Assembly (NCBI RefSeq): GCF_022049065.2
Contig: NZ_CP095743.1
Coordinates: forward strand, 1,689,001 to 1,753,000
Length of the DNA: 64,000 nucleotides
Reading direction: 5' to 3'
Origin: Niallia sp. Man26
GTDB taxonomy: Bacteria > Bacillota > Bacilli > Bacillales > Cytobacillaceae
The notes under the pieces are model-generated. The model worked only from the letters and a program-made list of their open reading frames with translations, did no database searches and was not told where the DNA came from. Shown here piece after piece: positions 1 to 12,374 of this stretch. Position 1 is the first letter of the stretch; each line of letters opens with the position of its first letter. The position numbers and the translations under genes are program-made.

Positions 1-13
1 AATAGAAGTTAAT

Positions 14-283
14 ATGGAATTGTGGGCATATATATACAGTATTTTTAACTTTTGCCAAGTCTATTTAGTTATGCAATTTATGGATAAATACTCTGACTTA
101 GTGTTTTTCATTATAGCTGTTTTTTACTTTTATATGCGTGTTGTAAGAGATATAACATTTAACAGCTGGATACAAGTTTTTGTAGATGTAATTATGATTA
201 TTGGTGCTGTTATGTTTGCTATTTCTGTGTCTCTTACTATCCTCAGACGATTAAGGGAACGGAAAAACAATAAGGTAGGCTGA
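14..283 (+). CDS. Small membrane protein of unknown function, possibly 5'-truncated
   Basis: An 89-residue product, or longer if the frame continues leftward: no in-frame stop lies between the window edge and this ATG and no clear ribosome site precedes it. It is very hydrophobic, with roughly three membrane segments (about residues 5-22, 27-46 and 53-76), ending in a positively charged tail rich in Arg, Lys and Asn. No family was recognised. A hairpin terminator follows directly, so it ends its transcription unit. Confidence 0.5.
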   Translation: MELWAYIYSIFNFCQVYLVMQFMDKYSDLVFFIIAVFYFYMRVVRDITFNSWIQVFVDVIMIIGAVMFAISVSLTILRRLRERKNNKVG

Positions 284-300
284 ACAATTACTAGAAACTG

Positions 301-335
301 AAGCATTCCACAACAACTGTGGATGCTTTTTCTTT
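301..335 (+). terminator. Rho-independent terminator
   Basis: The arms AGCATTCCACA and TGTGGATGCT pair with a single bulge around a 5-nt loop and are followed by a T-rich tract. It closes the unit of the small membrane gene and separates it from the ABC/two-component operon. Confidence 0.8.
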
Positions 336-430
336 TGCTGAATTCTTTATACTTTTTTTATACTTTTCTAGTCTAATTATTTATACCTCTCACTTATTCT
401 AATAACATCTACAATGAAGGGATGAAATTT

Positions 431-1348
431 ATGGCAGAAACAATTCTTAAAGCTGCAAATGTTTCGAAGGTATATGGCAAGCATAAAGCGCTTGATAAAG
501 TATCAATTGAAATTAAGCGCGGGATGATCTATGGCTTGATTGGCGAAAATGGTGCAGGTAAATCGACTTTTATGCGGACGGTAATGGGATTGATATCTAT
601 TGATAGTGGGGAAATGGAACTATTTGGGCAATCAGGTGTAAAAGGCTTGCAGCGGGCACGAAGGAAGATGGGGCAATCTATTGAAACGCCGGCACTTTAT
701 CCTGAGTTAACCGCACGGGAGAACTTGCGTGTTCAAGCGGCAAATGGCGGTGTGAGTGAACGTGAAATGGATGCTTTGCTGCAGTTAATGAATTTAAGTA
801 ATACAGGCAAGAAAAGAGCAAAAAATTTCTCATTGGGAATGCGCCAGCGTTTGGCGATTGCGTCAACACTTATTACTAATCCTGAGTTTCTCATTTTAGA
901 TGAACCGACAAATGGATTAGATCCGTCAGGAATTGTGGAAATGCGTGAGATTATTCAACGGTTGGTAACAGAACGAGGGATTACTGTGTTGCTTTCTAGT
1001 CATTTGCTTGATGAGCTTTCCCAAGTTGCGACCCATTACGGTATCTTGCATGATGGCAAACTGATTAGTGAATTTTCGCGGGAAGAGCTTGCGAAAGAAA
1101 CTCGTCAATATATTGAATTAGAAACAACAGAGGTCGAAAAAGCTATTGTCGTTTTAGATGAATTAGGAATAAAGGATTATACAGTTATGAATAGGACAGA
1201 GATTAATATTTATGAACAGCTCGATGAAGTTGCTACTATAAATCGTTCATTAGTGCTGGCAAATGTAAATGTTTCACGAATTGGCACAACGAGACAAAAG
1301 CTCGAAGATTATTTCTTGCAGTTAACGGGAGGAAATAAAAATGCTTAA
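431..1348 (+). CDS. ABC transporter ATP-binding protein (BcrA / lantibiotic-protection type)
   Basis: ATPase subunit that should drive the permease encoded immediately downstream. From the ATG at 431 (305 aa) it shows Walker A GENGAGKST (about 38-46), the variant signature FSLGMRQR (about 133-140), Walker B LILDEPTNGLDP (about 154-165) and the H-switch SSHLLDE. The C-terminal ~90 residues are the extension usual in bacitracin and lantibiotic immunity ATPases. GAAGGG at 416-421 abuts an upstream ATG at 422 but lies 9 nt from 431, so 431 is the better start. Its 3' end overlaps the permease start by 8 nt, and a regulator and kinase follow, so this is one operon. Self-protection or efflux of a membrane-active peptide is inferred; the substrate is unknown. 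Confidence 0.88.
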   Translation: MAETILKAANVSKVYGKHKALDKVSIEIKRGMIYGLIGENGAGKSTFMRTVMGLISIDSGEMELFGQSGVKGLQRARRKMGQSIETPALYPELTARENLRVQAANGGVSEREMDALLQLMNLSNTGKKRAKNFSLGMRQRLAIASTLITNPEFLILDEPTNGLDPSGIVEMREIIQRLVTERGITVLLSSHLLDELSQVATHYGILHDGKLISEFSREELAKETRQYIELETTEVEKAIVVLDELGIKDYTVMNRTEINIYEQLDEVATINRSLVLANVNVSRIGTTRQKLEDYFLQLTGGNKNA

Positions 1349-2120
1349 TCTCTTAACAGCAGAAAAGATAAAATTAGTACGCAGTAAAAAGCTATGGATT
1401 GTTCTAGGCATACTTTCCATACTTCCTGTCATGCAAGCTATAAATAGTAAAATGATGGTCCATTATGGTACTGAACTCGTTCAAGCGATTGATACTGTAG
1501 TAAATGGTGCATCCAGTGTTTTGATGATCGAGAAAAATGCTTTAACTATTTTGCTTGTTATGAGTGCCTTTATCAGCTTCTTTATCGGCGAAGAATTTCA
1601 AAATGGTACGATTCGAAATGCATTATCTTTAGGGCGCAGCCGGACGCATTATTATTTGTCTAAGTTAATTGTAGCAGCACTGCTAGGCGTTATTGGAGTG
1701 CTGGCAATGACTGGGTTTGGCATAATCAGCTTTTCAGCTGTATTTGGCTTTGGTGAGCTTGGAGGTATTAGCAATTACAGCGAATACGCCTTTAAGGCTT
1801 TTAGTATACTGTACTTATTAATTCTGGCTAATGTGTCTATTTATGTTATGATTACGTTTATGACAAAAAACAGTGGGATTTCCTTGATTTGGAGTTTCCT
1901 TTATACGATGGCTACAGGTTTTGGTGCAGGGATTTTTCAGCAAACAACGCACTTTAAACAAGTAACGTTTTGGTTTACAGAATCCTTTCTGTTTTATTCA
2001 GATTTCGCCAGCAAAACAGATATCGCAAAATTTCCTGAGATGATATTGGTGAGTCTTATTACAATCATGTTATCATCAGCTATAGGAATCCTTCTGTTTA
2101 ATCGAACAGATATAAAGTAG
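1341..2120 (+). CDS. ABC-2 type permease
   Basis: A 259-residue integral membrane protein with about six hydrophobic segments (starting near residues 20, 62, 105, 153, 180 and 236), as in the permeases of BcrB/LanE-type exporters. It overlaps the ATPase gene, which implies translational coupling, and is followed 10 nt later by a response regulator. The long first loop after TM1 and the EFQNGTIRNALS motif before TM3 are common in this family. It is expected to form a half-transporter that dimerises with the ATPase in the cytoplasmic membrane. Confidence 0.82.
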   Translation: MLNLLTAEKIKLVRSKKLWIVLGILSILPVMQAINSKMMVHYGTELVQAIDTVVNGASSVLMIEKNALTILLVMSAFISFFIGEEFQNGTIRNALSLGRSRTHYYLSKLIVAALLGVIGVLAMTGFGIISFSAVFGFGELGGISNYSEYAFKAFSILYLLILANVSIYVMITFMTKNSGISLIWSFLYTMATGFGAGIFQQTTHFKQVTFWFTESFLFYSDFASKTDIAKFPEMILVSLITIMLSSAIGILLFNRTDIK

Positions 2121-2130
2121 GTAGATTAGT

Positions 2131-2802
2131 GTGGCAGTAATATTAATTATAGAAGATGACACCGCCGTTCATTCTTTGATAAAAGAAACGATGGAAATAA
2201 ATGGATTTAATACACTAAGTGCTTATTCAGGCACAGAAGGTAAAATGTTAGTCGAAAATAACCAAGCAGATGTCATTCTTTTAGATTTGATGCTTCCTGG
2301 TATGAATGGTGAGGAATTTCTACAACATATTAGAAGTACTTCTAGCATTCCTGTCATTGTCATTTCTGCAAAGATTGACCAGCCTTCTAAGTTGCAATTG
2401 TTAACGAACGGTGCAGATGATTACATCACGAAGCCCTTTGATGTAAAAGAGCTGCTTGCCCGAATTGATATTCAACTGCGCCATGCAGCAAAGGTTACAG
2501 CTGAGCATCGGCAAGAAATTCATTATAAAAATATCAGCCTTAATTTAGATACCCGTGAAGTAAAGCTAAGTGATCGGGCACTCCACCTTACTGGTCGTGA
2601 ATTTGCAATCCTTCAATTACTTATGGAGAATCCCCAAAAAGTTTTCAGTCGTGCTAATATATATGAAAGTGTCTGGAATGAACCTTTTTTCGATAATGAT
2701 AAAACGATTAACATGCACATAAGTAATTTACGAAATAAGCTTAATAGTAATGGGACCAACTATATTAAAACTGTCTGGGGCATCGGCTTTAAATTTGATT
2801 AA
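2131..2802 (+). CDS. OmpR-family response regulator
   Basis: A 223-residue two-domain regulator. The receiver domain spans about 1-118 with acidic pocket EDD (8-10), phospho-acceptor Asp52 in LLDLMLPG and conserved Lys in ITKPF. The C-terminal winged helix (about 125-223) ends GIGFKFD, typical of OmpR/PhoB proteins. The start is a GTG 10 nt after the permease stop. It lies between the ABC genes and the kinase, so it presumably activates the same operon when the kinase senses the transported compound or envelope stress. Confidence 0.9.
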   Translation: MAVILIIEDDTAVHSLIKETMEINGFNTLSAYSGTEGKMLVENNQADVILLDLMLPGMNGEEFLQHIRSTSSIPVIVISAKIDQPSKLQLLTNGADDYITKPFDVKELLARIDIQLRHAAKVTAEHRQEIHYKNISLNLDTREVKLSDRALHLTGREFAILQLLMENPQKVFSRANIYESVWNEPFFDNDKTINMHISNLRNKLNSNGTNYIKTVWGIGFKFD

Positions 2803-2820
2803 TGAAAGGGCGTGAATGTT

Positions 2821-3735
2821 ATGTGGATATTGTTCTTCTTCTTAGCATTGGCGCTGCTTGTTTATATATTTTTCTTAAAACGAGAACTGCGAAAATTAAC
2901 AAGGGAAGTAAAAGAACTATCAACCCGCGCGAGCTTCGGAAGCAGGCTGTATCTTGATTTCCGCGAGAAGGCATTAATTCAATTAGTTGATGAACTAAAC
3001 CAAATGATAGATGAATTTGAGCATAGGAATCACCAAGCTAAACAGATGGAAGAGAATGTGAAGTTATCAATTGCCGGGCTTTCCCATGATTTGCGAACAC
3101 CGCTTACTTCCATCAATGGCTATGTGCAACTCTTAAATGTAGCTGCAGATGAAGCTAAGAAAGCCCAATATATTAGTATTATCGAACATTCCGTTCAGCG
3201 TTTAATTGAAATGACAGATCAATTTTATGACTTAGCACGAATGGAAACAAACCAAAAAGACATAGAATTAACTTCGCTTTCGCTTGTCACTATAGTCGAG
3301 GACATCTTTTTGTCTTTTTATGAGCAGCTAGAAGAAAGGAAGATTGAACTTCAATTCTCTGAACATAAACAGGATAATAGAATAATTGCAGATAAATTAA
3401 TGTTAATACGTGTCATTCAAAATATTGTGCAAAATATCCTTCGTTATGCCAGTAGTCATGCAGCGATTAGCTATCGAATGGAAAAGGAGTATTTTCTATT
3501 AACGGTGAAAAATGATATAAAACCAGATAGTAAAATAGCGATTGATAAAGTATTTTCGCGTTTTTATACTGAGGTCTCTAGTCGAACAAATACAGAATCA
3601 AGCGGGCTAGGTCTTTATTTTTCGAAAAAGCTCGTGGAAAAAATGAATGGGAAAATGGAGGCGGAGCTTAAAGGGAATTGGTTTATTCTTACCATACAGC
3701 TTCCAGTACATAGAACGAATATTAATACTGTTTAG
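2821..3735 (+). CDS. Sensor histidine kinase with one membrane segment
   Basis: A compact 304-residue kinase with one N-terminal transmembrane helix (about 3-19) and no extracellular domain, so it probably senses within the membrane or through the ABC permease. It has a HisKA phospho-acceptor in LSHDLRTPL (His about 89), an N-box-like NIVQNILRYA and the G2 box SGLGLYFSKKL. A GTG at 2812 touches GAAAGGG (2804-2810), whereas the ATG at 2821 lies 10 nt from it, so 2821 is preferred. It is the last gene of the four-gene unit; a terminator follows. Confidence 0.88.
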   Translation: MWILFFFLALALLVYIFFLKRELRKLTREVKELSTRASFGSRLYLDFREKALIQLVDELNQMIDEFEHRNHQAKQMEENVKLSIAGLSHDLRTPLTSINGYVQLLNVAADEAKKAQYISIIEHSVQRLIEMTDQFYDLARMETNQKDIELTSLSLVTIVEDIFLSFYEQLEERKIELQFSEHKQDNRIIADKLMLIRVIQNIVQNILRYASSHAAISYRMEKEYFLLTVKNDIKPDSKIAIDKVFSRFYTEVSSRTNTESSGLGLYFSKKLVEKMNGKMEAELKGNWFILTIQLPVHRTNINTV

Positions 3736-3756
3736 TAGTTTATTATGGAAAAAAGC

Positions 3757-3788
3757 AAACGATTCTTCTTTTAGGAGAATCGTTTTTT
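3757..3788 (+). terminator. Rho-independent terminator
   Basis: AACGATTCTTC and GGAGAATCGTT pair around TTTTA, with a T6 run. It ends the ABC/two-component operon. Confidence 0.85.
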
Positions 3789-3939
3789 GTATTCTATAAT
3801 ACCTAATTCTTATAATCGTTAACCAAACTTAGGGGTTGTGCCTTCTCATAGATTTAATAACTTGAGTTAGTAGACCTAAATATTATAGGTTTATCCATTA
3901 TTTTGAAAATGTACTATCAAAGCAGAGGTATGCGCATAA

Positions 3940-3966
3940 ACGGTTTTTTGATTGCTTCATACAATA
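3940..3966 (+). promoter_or_regulatory. Candidate sigma-K promoter
   Basis: CATACAATA at 3958-3966 fits the sigma-K -10 consensus CATANNNTA exactly. An AC at 3940-3941 lies 16 nt upstream, the spacing known for sigma-K -35 elements. It sits about 40 nt before the start of the collagen-like gene, which fits late mother-cell expression of a spore-surface protein. Inference only: short motifs can arise by chance. Confidence 0.55.
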
Positions 3967-4004
3967 CCTTTGTATTCTAGTTTTTTACAGAAAGGAGAAT
4001 GAGA

Positions 4005-6894
<2,890 letters not shown>

Positions 6895-6912
6895 AAAAGT
6901 CTTACTATACAT

Positions 6913-7539
6913 TTATTTTACTAATGTGATGCCTTCAAATATTGACTGCCATAGATGATCGTTTCCGTCCCAAATTTCATCATTTGGTAATTCAAGTACA
7001 CAGACATTGCTGATGCCCCAGTCCTGCTCGATGATTTCTTTTACTGGTGCATGGTTGACGATTAACAGGCGATAAGAGTTTTTAACTAGTTGGGATAATT
7101 CATTATTTAACTCAGTCGCTCCTTCTAATGTTGCTTCTGTTCTAATAAATAATAGGTTTGGGGATGCGGACAAAGCTTCCATGAAACGATTGATTCGTTT
7201 TTGATATTTTTCTTGAACTTGCGGCAAACTTCCCAGGTGCTCCAATGTGTTAACATCTTTTTTAAAATCATGATTAAAGCCAATATTATATAGTTTATCA
7301 TGTACAAGTATGTCATCCTCATTAACATACTGCAGCGGCTCTAGGTTTTCTTCTTTAAGAAAATCGGCGAAATTTGATTGAAATAAGATGATAATCTTAA
7401 ATAAATTCGGTGTGCCTACCCAATCGAATGGTCCAGCTTGTTGTCTCAAATTAAATTTCCTCAATTTCAAAGCAGGAATGCAGTTTTCTCCTAAACTAAA
7501 AATTTGATTATATTCTCCTTTAATATCAGCAAGTTTCAT
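6913..7539 (-). CDS. DUF1796 family protein (putative papain-like cysteine peptidase)
   Basis: A 208-residue protein with the family hallmark near its N-terminus: FSLGENCIPALKLRKFNLR followed by QQAGPFDW, where the Cys is the proposed nucleophile. A His-bearing stretch IVNHAP lies in the C-terminal half. No signal peptide or membrane segment is seen. Biochemical function is unproven for the family. The ATG encoding MKLADIK is preceded by GTAGGGG at 7 nt, whereas an in-frame ATG 42 nt upstream lacks a site. It converges on the collagen-like gene, with terminators between them. Confidence 0.75.
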   Translation of the reverse strand: MKLADIKGEYNQIFSLGENCIPALKLRKFNLRQQAGPFDWVGTPNLFKIIILFQSNFADFLKEENLEPLQYVNEDDILVHDKLYNIGFNHDFKKDVNTLEHLGSLPQVQEKYQKRINRFMEALSASPNLLFIRTEATLEGATELNNELSQLVKNSYRLLIVNHAPVKEIIEQDWGISNVCVLELPNDEIWDGNDHLWQSIFEGITLVK

Positions 7540-7731
7540 TCGTTTTTCCCCTACGTTCAAATTTTTATAGTTTGTAAACATTTACTTTATACTATATTAA
7601 ATGGTTATTTTTACAAAAGGCTAAGCTATATGTGGATAATTTTTAAAAAGGGCAATCATCACTAACAACTGGATAAATATGGACAGTTTTTTCTTCTTAA
7701 ATAGGGGAATGTTTATAAGGAGGTGATAGTG

Positions 7732-7956
7732 ATGGATGAAAAGAAAAAGTCAGGCCTAAATAATGCTCATACAAATATGGACAACCCTGAACAATATCCT
7801 ACCGAAAACGAAAGCCTATTTGATAAGTTTGAAAGTGAACAAACAGTGGATTCATTGCCGATGGAAGATATAAAAGAAGAATATCGGGAAGAAAAAGCAA
7901 AGCATGATACGAAGAATACATCTTCTAGTGAAAAGAAATATAAAACAGGAATGTAA
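7732..7956 (+). CDS. Small charged hydrophilic protein, unknown function
   Basis: A 74-residue, highly polar protein (Glu, Lys, Asp, Ser, Asn), probably disordered, with no Cys and no membrane segment. AAGGAGGTG at 7718-7724 is well spaced from the ATG at 7732, which rules out the in-frame GTG at 7723 that overlaps the site. A terminator follows. No homologue family was recognised; small polar proteins of this kind are common among sporulation-expressed genes, but nothing here proves that. Confidence 0.65.
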   Translation: MDEKKKSGLNNAHTNMDNPEQYPTENESLFDKFESEQTVDSLPMEDIKEEYREEKAKHDTKNTSSSEKKYKTGM

Positions 7957-7969
7957 TGAAGATAGCAAT

Positions 7970-8001
7970 AGCAGCTGTATGTTTTAACAGCTGTTTTTTT
8001 T
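7970..8001 (+). terminator. Rho-independent terminator
   Basis: GCAGCTGT and ACAGCTGT flank an 8-nt loop, followed by a run of T. It ends the small hydrophilic gene. Confidence 0.8.
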
Positions 8002-8011
8002 ATTAATAGGA

Positions 8012-8046
8012 ATATAAAAAAGACTCGGCATAATATTGCCGAGTCT
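8012..8046 (-). terminator. Rho-independent terminator of the alcohol dehydrogenase gene
   Basis: AGACTCGGCA and TGCCGAGTCT pair perfectly around TAATAT; on the minus strand a T6 tract follows. Confidence 0.88.
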
Positions 8047-8054
8047 AAAGTACG

Positions 8055-9197
8055 TTATGGCTTAAGTATGACTTTAATTACTTCATCCTGATGATCATTA
8101 AACATTTGATAGGCATTGCTGGCGTCATCAAGGGAAATTCGATGTGTAATGATTTCTGTCGGGTCAATTTCTCCTGTTGTTATCTTATCAAACAGCATTG
8201 GCATATAGTGAATAACAGGGGCTTGACCAGTTTTTATGTTAATATTTCGTTCAAATATTTGTCCTAATGGGAACATATTGTATTTAGAGCCGTAAACACC
8301 TGTTAATTGCATCGTTCCGAATTTACGAACAGCATTTAGTCCGATTTCTATAGCGCTTAATGTCCCGCCCTGGATTTTCAATTTTTGTCCGATTGCTTCC
8401 ATTGTTGATTTTTTTCCATCCATTCCAACACAGTCAATCACGACATCTGCTCCACCGGCGGTTATTTCTTTGATGAAATTTCCTGCATCCTCATGTTCGT
8501 CAAAATTAATTGTTTCGACTTTATTCATGTTTTTGGCATGGTTTAAGCGGTAGGGGATATTATCAACAGCAATGACGCGCTTTGCACCTTTCATCCAGGC
8601 GAATTTTTGGGTCATTAAGCCGATAGGTCCGCAACCTAATACGACCACTGTGTCTCCTTTTTTTACTCCAGAGTTTTCGATACTCCAGTACGCTGTTGGC
8701 AGTACGTCAGACATAAACAGCAATGCTTCGTCTTCCAATTCGCAGTTTTCAGGAATTACAAATGGCATAAAGTTTCCGTATGGCACACGCAATAATTCTG
8801 CTTGGCCGCCTTGATAATCGCCGTAACGTTCTGTGAAGCCAAAGTATGCACCAGTATCGGTAATTTGCTTGTTTGGGTTAGAGTTATCACATTGACTTTC
8901 CATATCATGTTCACAATAATAACAGTGGCCGCATGAAATATTAAATGGAAGTACAACGCGGTCTCCTTTTTTGACTTTTGTTACCTCAGATCCTACTTCT
9001 TCGACTATTCCCATTGGTTCATGCCCAATTACATAGTCCTTCTCAGCAGGAATAGCGCCTTGATAGATATGCAAATCAGATCCGCAAATCGCTGTCGAAG
9101 TAATTCTGACAATAATATCGTCCTTTTTATGAAGCTTCGGATCTGCGACCTGCTTTACTTGTACATCTTTTGTTCCTTGAAACGTCACTGCTTTCAT
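8055..9197 (-). CDS. Zinc-dependent alcohol dehydrogenase, AdhB / formaldehyde dehydrogenase type
   Basis: A 380-residue MDR-family enzyme. Catalytic zinc ligands are Cys38 (AICGSD), His59-Glu60 (GHEPMG) and a downstream acidic residue. Structural zinc ligands are Cys89, 92, 95 and 103 (CGHC..C.......C). The Rossmann motif is VLGCGPIG. The insert around residues 115-130 and the long C-terminal half resemble the glutathione-independent formaldehyde dehydrogenase branch and B. subtilis AdhB. It should oxidise an alcohol or formaldehyde adduct with NAD in the cytoplasm; the substrate is not shown. It is monocistronic with its own terminator. Confidence 0.85.
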   Translation of the reverse strand: MKAVTFQGTKDVQVKQVADPKLHKKDDIIVRITSTAICGSDLHIYQGAIPAEKDYVIGHEPMGIVEEVGSEVTKVKKGDRVVLPFNISCGHCYYCEHDMESQCDNSNPNKQITDTGAYFGFTERYGDYQGGQAELLRVPYGNFMPFVIPENCELEDEALLFMSDVLPTAYWSIENSGVKKGDTVVVLGCGPIGLMTQKFAWMKGAKRVIAVDNIPYRLNHAKNMNKVETINFDEHEDAGNFIKEITAGGADVVIDCVGMDGKKSTMEAIGQKLKIQGGTLSAIEIGLNAVRKFGTMQLTGVYGSKYNMFPLGQIFERNINIKTGQAPVIHYMPMLFDKITTGEIDPTEIITHRISLDDASNAYQMFNDHQDEVIKVILKP

Positions 9198-9294
9198 GTC
9201 AAAGTATCCTCCTCTTTAGTAGGTGTTACTTACTACTTACCCAAACTTTTATATGGCAAACTATTTTACTATAGAAATAGTCTTTATCAAGGAG

Positions 9295-9327
9295 GACGAA
9301 AAAACTGTCCTGTATGCAGGACAGTTT
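9295..9327 (-). terminator. Rho-independent terminator of the LysR gene
   Basis: AAACTGTCCTG and CAGGACAGTTT pair perfectly around TATG; on the minus strand a T6 tract follows immediately after the gltC-like stop codon. Confidence 0.9.
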
Positions 9328-9330
9328 AAA

Positions 9331-10242
9331 TCATTGTTTAAATTCATTCAATCTTTCATATGTTTCCAGCAAAAAGTCATAAAATAATTCCTCTGTTGGC
9401 AAAAGCTTTCTTTGCGTCGGATAGATGACACCAACCGTTCTGGTCAGATTGCTGTCTGCAATCGGAATAATAACGGTAGAGCGGGGCGTATTGTCGACCA
9501 GCGTCATCTCAGGCATTAATGCAACCCCTAAACCAGCGGACACTAACCCTTTTAATGCATCAATATCCTTGCCTTCAAAGGCAATACTCGGTGAGAAGTG
9601 AGCGTCCTTGCATGCTTGTACGACTTGTTCTCGAAAGACGAAACCTTCTGGCAGCACACAAAAGGGCTCATCCTTTAAGTCACGAAGTCTTATAGAGGCT
9701 CTGTTTGCTAATGGATGATGGTTTGGAACTAATGCAACAATATTTTCCGTGAAGAGGGTAGCTCCTTTAATCTTCGGCTCTTTTTCCTGATTTGGCATTG
9801 GCGCCATCATGGCTAAATTGAAATCACCTTTGATAACACCGTCGATTAAATCATAATAAAGAGCATTGCTCATTTGAAATTTAGCCTCAGGGTATCTTGT
9901 CCTAAATGCATAGATGATCGATGGCAATGTGTGTGCTGCCATACTGATTGGAAAGGCAATTCTGACGGTTCCTTTTTCAGGGTCTAAATATTCCTTTACC
10001 TCTCTTTTGGCATCCTCCATCATGTTCCACACCTGTTTCATTCGTTCAAAAAAGATTTTTCCTAAAGGTGTCAGCTTTACACGGCGGCCTTCGCGGATGA
10101 ACAACTCGATTCCTAATTCCTCTTCTAAATTGAATATTTGCCTGCTGACAGAGGATTGCGCAATATGCAAAGCATCTGCTGCTTCTGTTACATGTTCCCG
10201 TTTTGCGACTTCTAAAAAGTATTGAATTTGCCTTGTTTCCAT
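9331..10242 (-). CDS. LysR-family regulator, GltC-like
   Basis: A 303-residue LysR protein. The winged HTH lies at about 1-60 (EAADALHIAQSSVSRQI recognition region) and the effector domain at about 90-300. The sequence around REHVTEAADALHIAQSSVSRQ and CKDAHFSP...GKDIDALKGLVSAGLGVALMPE closely follows B. subtilis GltC, which controls glutamate synthesis. It is divergent from a glutamate dehydrogenase gene with 145 bp between them, the classic LysR arrangement. It therefore probably regulates gdhA, and itself, in response to the 2-oxoglutarate/glutamate state. The exact effector is inferred. Confidence 0.85.
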   Translation of the reverse strand: METRQIQYFLEVAKREHVTEAADALHIAQSSVSRQIFNLEEELGIELFIREGRRVKLTPLGKIFFERMKQVWNMMEDAKREVKEYLDPEKGTVRIAFPISMAAHTLPSIIYAFRTRYPEAKFQMSNALYYDLIDGVIKGDFNLAMMAPMPNQEKEPKIKGATLFTENIVALVPNHHPLANRASIRLRDLKDEPFCVLPEGFVFREQVVQACKDAHFSPSIAFEGKDIDALKGLVSAGLGVALMPEMTLVDNTPRSTVIIPIADSNLTRTVGVIYPTQRKLLPTEELFYDFLLETYERLNEFKQ

Positions 10243-10258
10243 GTTTTCAACTCTCCTA

Positions 10259-10273
10259 ATGCGTTTAACGCAT
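10259..10273. promoter_or_regulatory. Candidate LysR operator (T-N11-A palindrome)
   Basis: ATGCGTTTAACGCAT is a perfect 7+1+7 inverted repeat with the T-N11-A geometry of LysR sites. It lies 16 bp upstream of the gltC-like start codon and 114 bp before gdhA, so it could serve autoregulation and activation of the divergent gene. Confidence 0.55.
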
Positions 10274-10381
10274 GAATCTCATCCGAAATTAGTATTGGAA
10301 CTATCAATTATAAAATTATAAAATGAAACCACATTTAAGAAAAGGGAATTTTCTAAAACTTAAAACATCTTTAGGAGCTGA

Positions 10382-11779
<1,398 letters not shown>

Positions 11780-11796
11780 GTAAAAGTACAGAGATA

Positions 11797-11832
11797 AAAA
11801 AAGCAGGTCACTTTAAAAATGACCTGCTTTTA
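11797..11832 (+). terminator. Rho-independent terminator of gdhA
   Basis: AAGCAGGTCA and TGACCTGCTT pair around a 9-nt A/T-rich loop, followed by T residues. Confidence 0.88.
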
Positions 11833-12374
11833 GTTATAGGAGGAGAATAACCTGTTCATTGAATTACTGGGAAATTACGGTTCCTCATTAATGTGGAAGA
11901 GCAGCTTATAAAGCTTTATTTAAGTTAATAACAGGAGTTTAAATATTAAGATTGAATCAAATAATAACCTTTTAACTTACGAAAAATAATATATTAGAAT
12001 AGTATTTTTTTAAAGGGTTATGTTTGTTTAGATAGGTTATGGTGTATGCGGTTTTAATAAAATATATTCTTTTTGCATAGAATGTAAGGAAGGAACGTAC
12101 AAATTGCATTTTTTATGAACGAAGCATATTGACTGATAGAGGAAGGAAAGAGTGCTTTATATAGGGATTTTTTCTTAAATGGCAGGTAGAATTAGAACTT
12201 ATCCTTTTTAAAATGATGTAAATAGTATATAATTATCAGATAAAAGAAGATATTTTTATCTGTAAATAATTATAATAGATAACAAGAGTGTCATAATGAA
12301 AGACAGAAATGGTGTGTTCATATCGAGCGCCAGCATCCTTTCTGCGAATACAATAATGTAAAGGGAAGGTTAAT
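11833..12374 (+). other. Long mqo leader region without a gene
   Basis: 542 bp with no credible coding frame on either strand; AT-rich. The only structured element seen is the inverted repeat and -10-like hexamer annotated at 12237-12276. The length suggests a regulated promoter region for mqo. Confidence 0.5.
12237..12276 (+). promoter_or_regulatory. Putative mqo promoter with palindromic operator
   Basis: CAGATAAAA-N8-TTTTATCTG (12237-12262) is a perfect 9-bp inverted repeat. A TATAAT hexamer lies at 12271-12276, placing the palindrome over the expected -35 position. A repressor or activator site is inferred; it is about 110 bp upstream of the mqo start. Confidence 0.4.
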
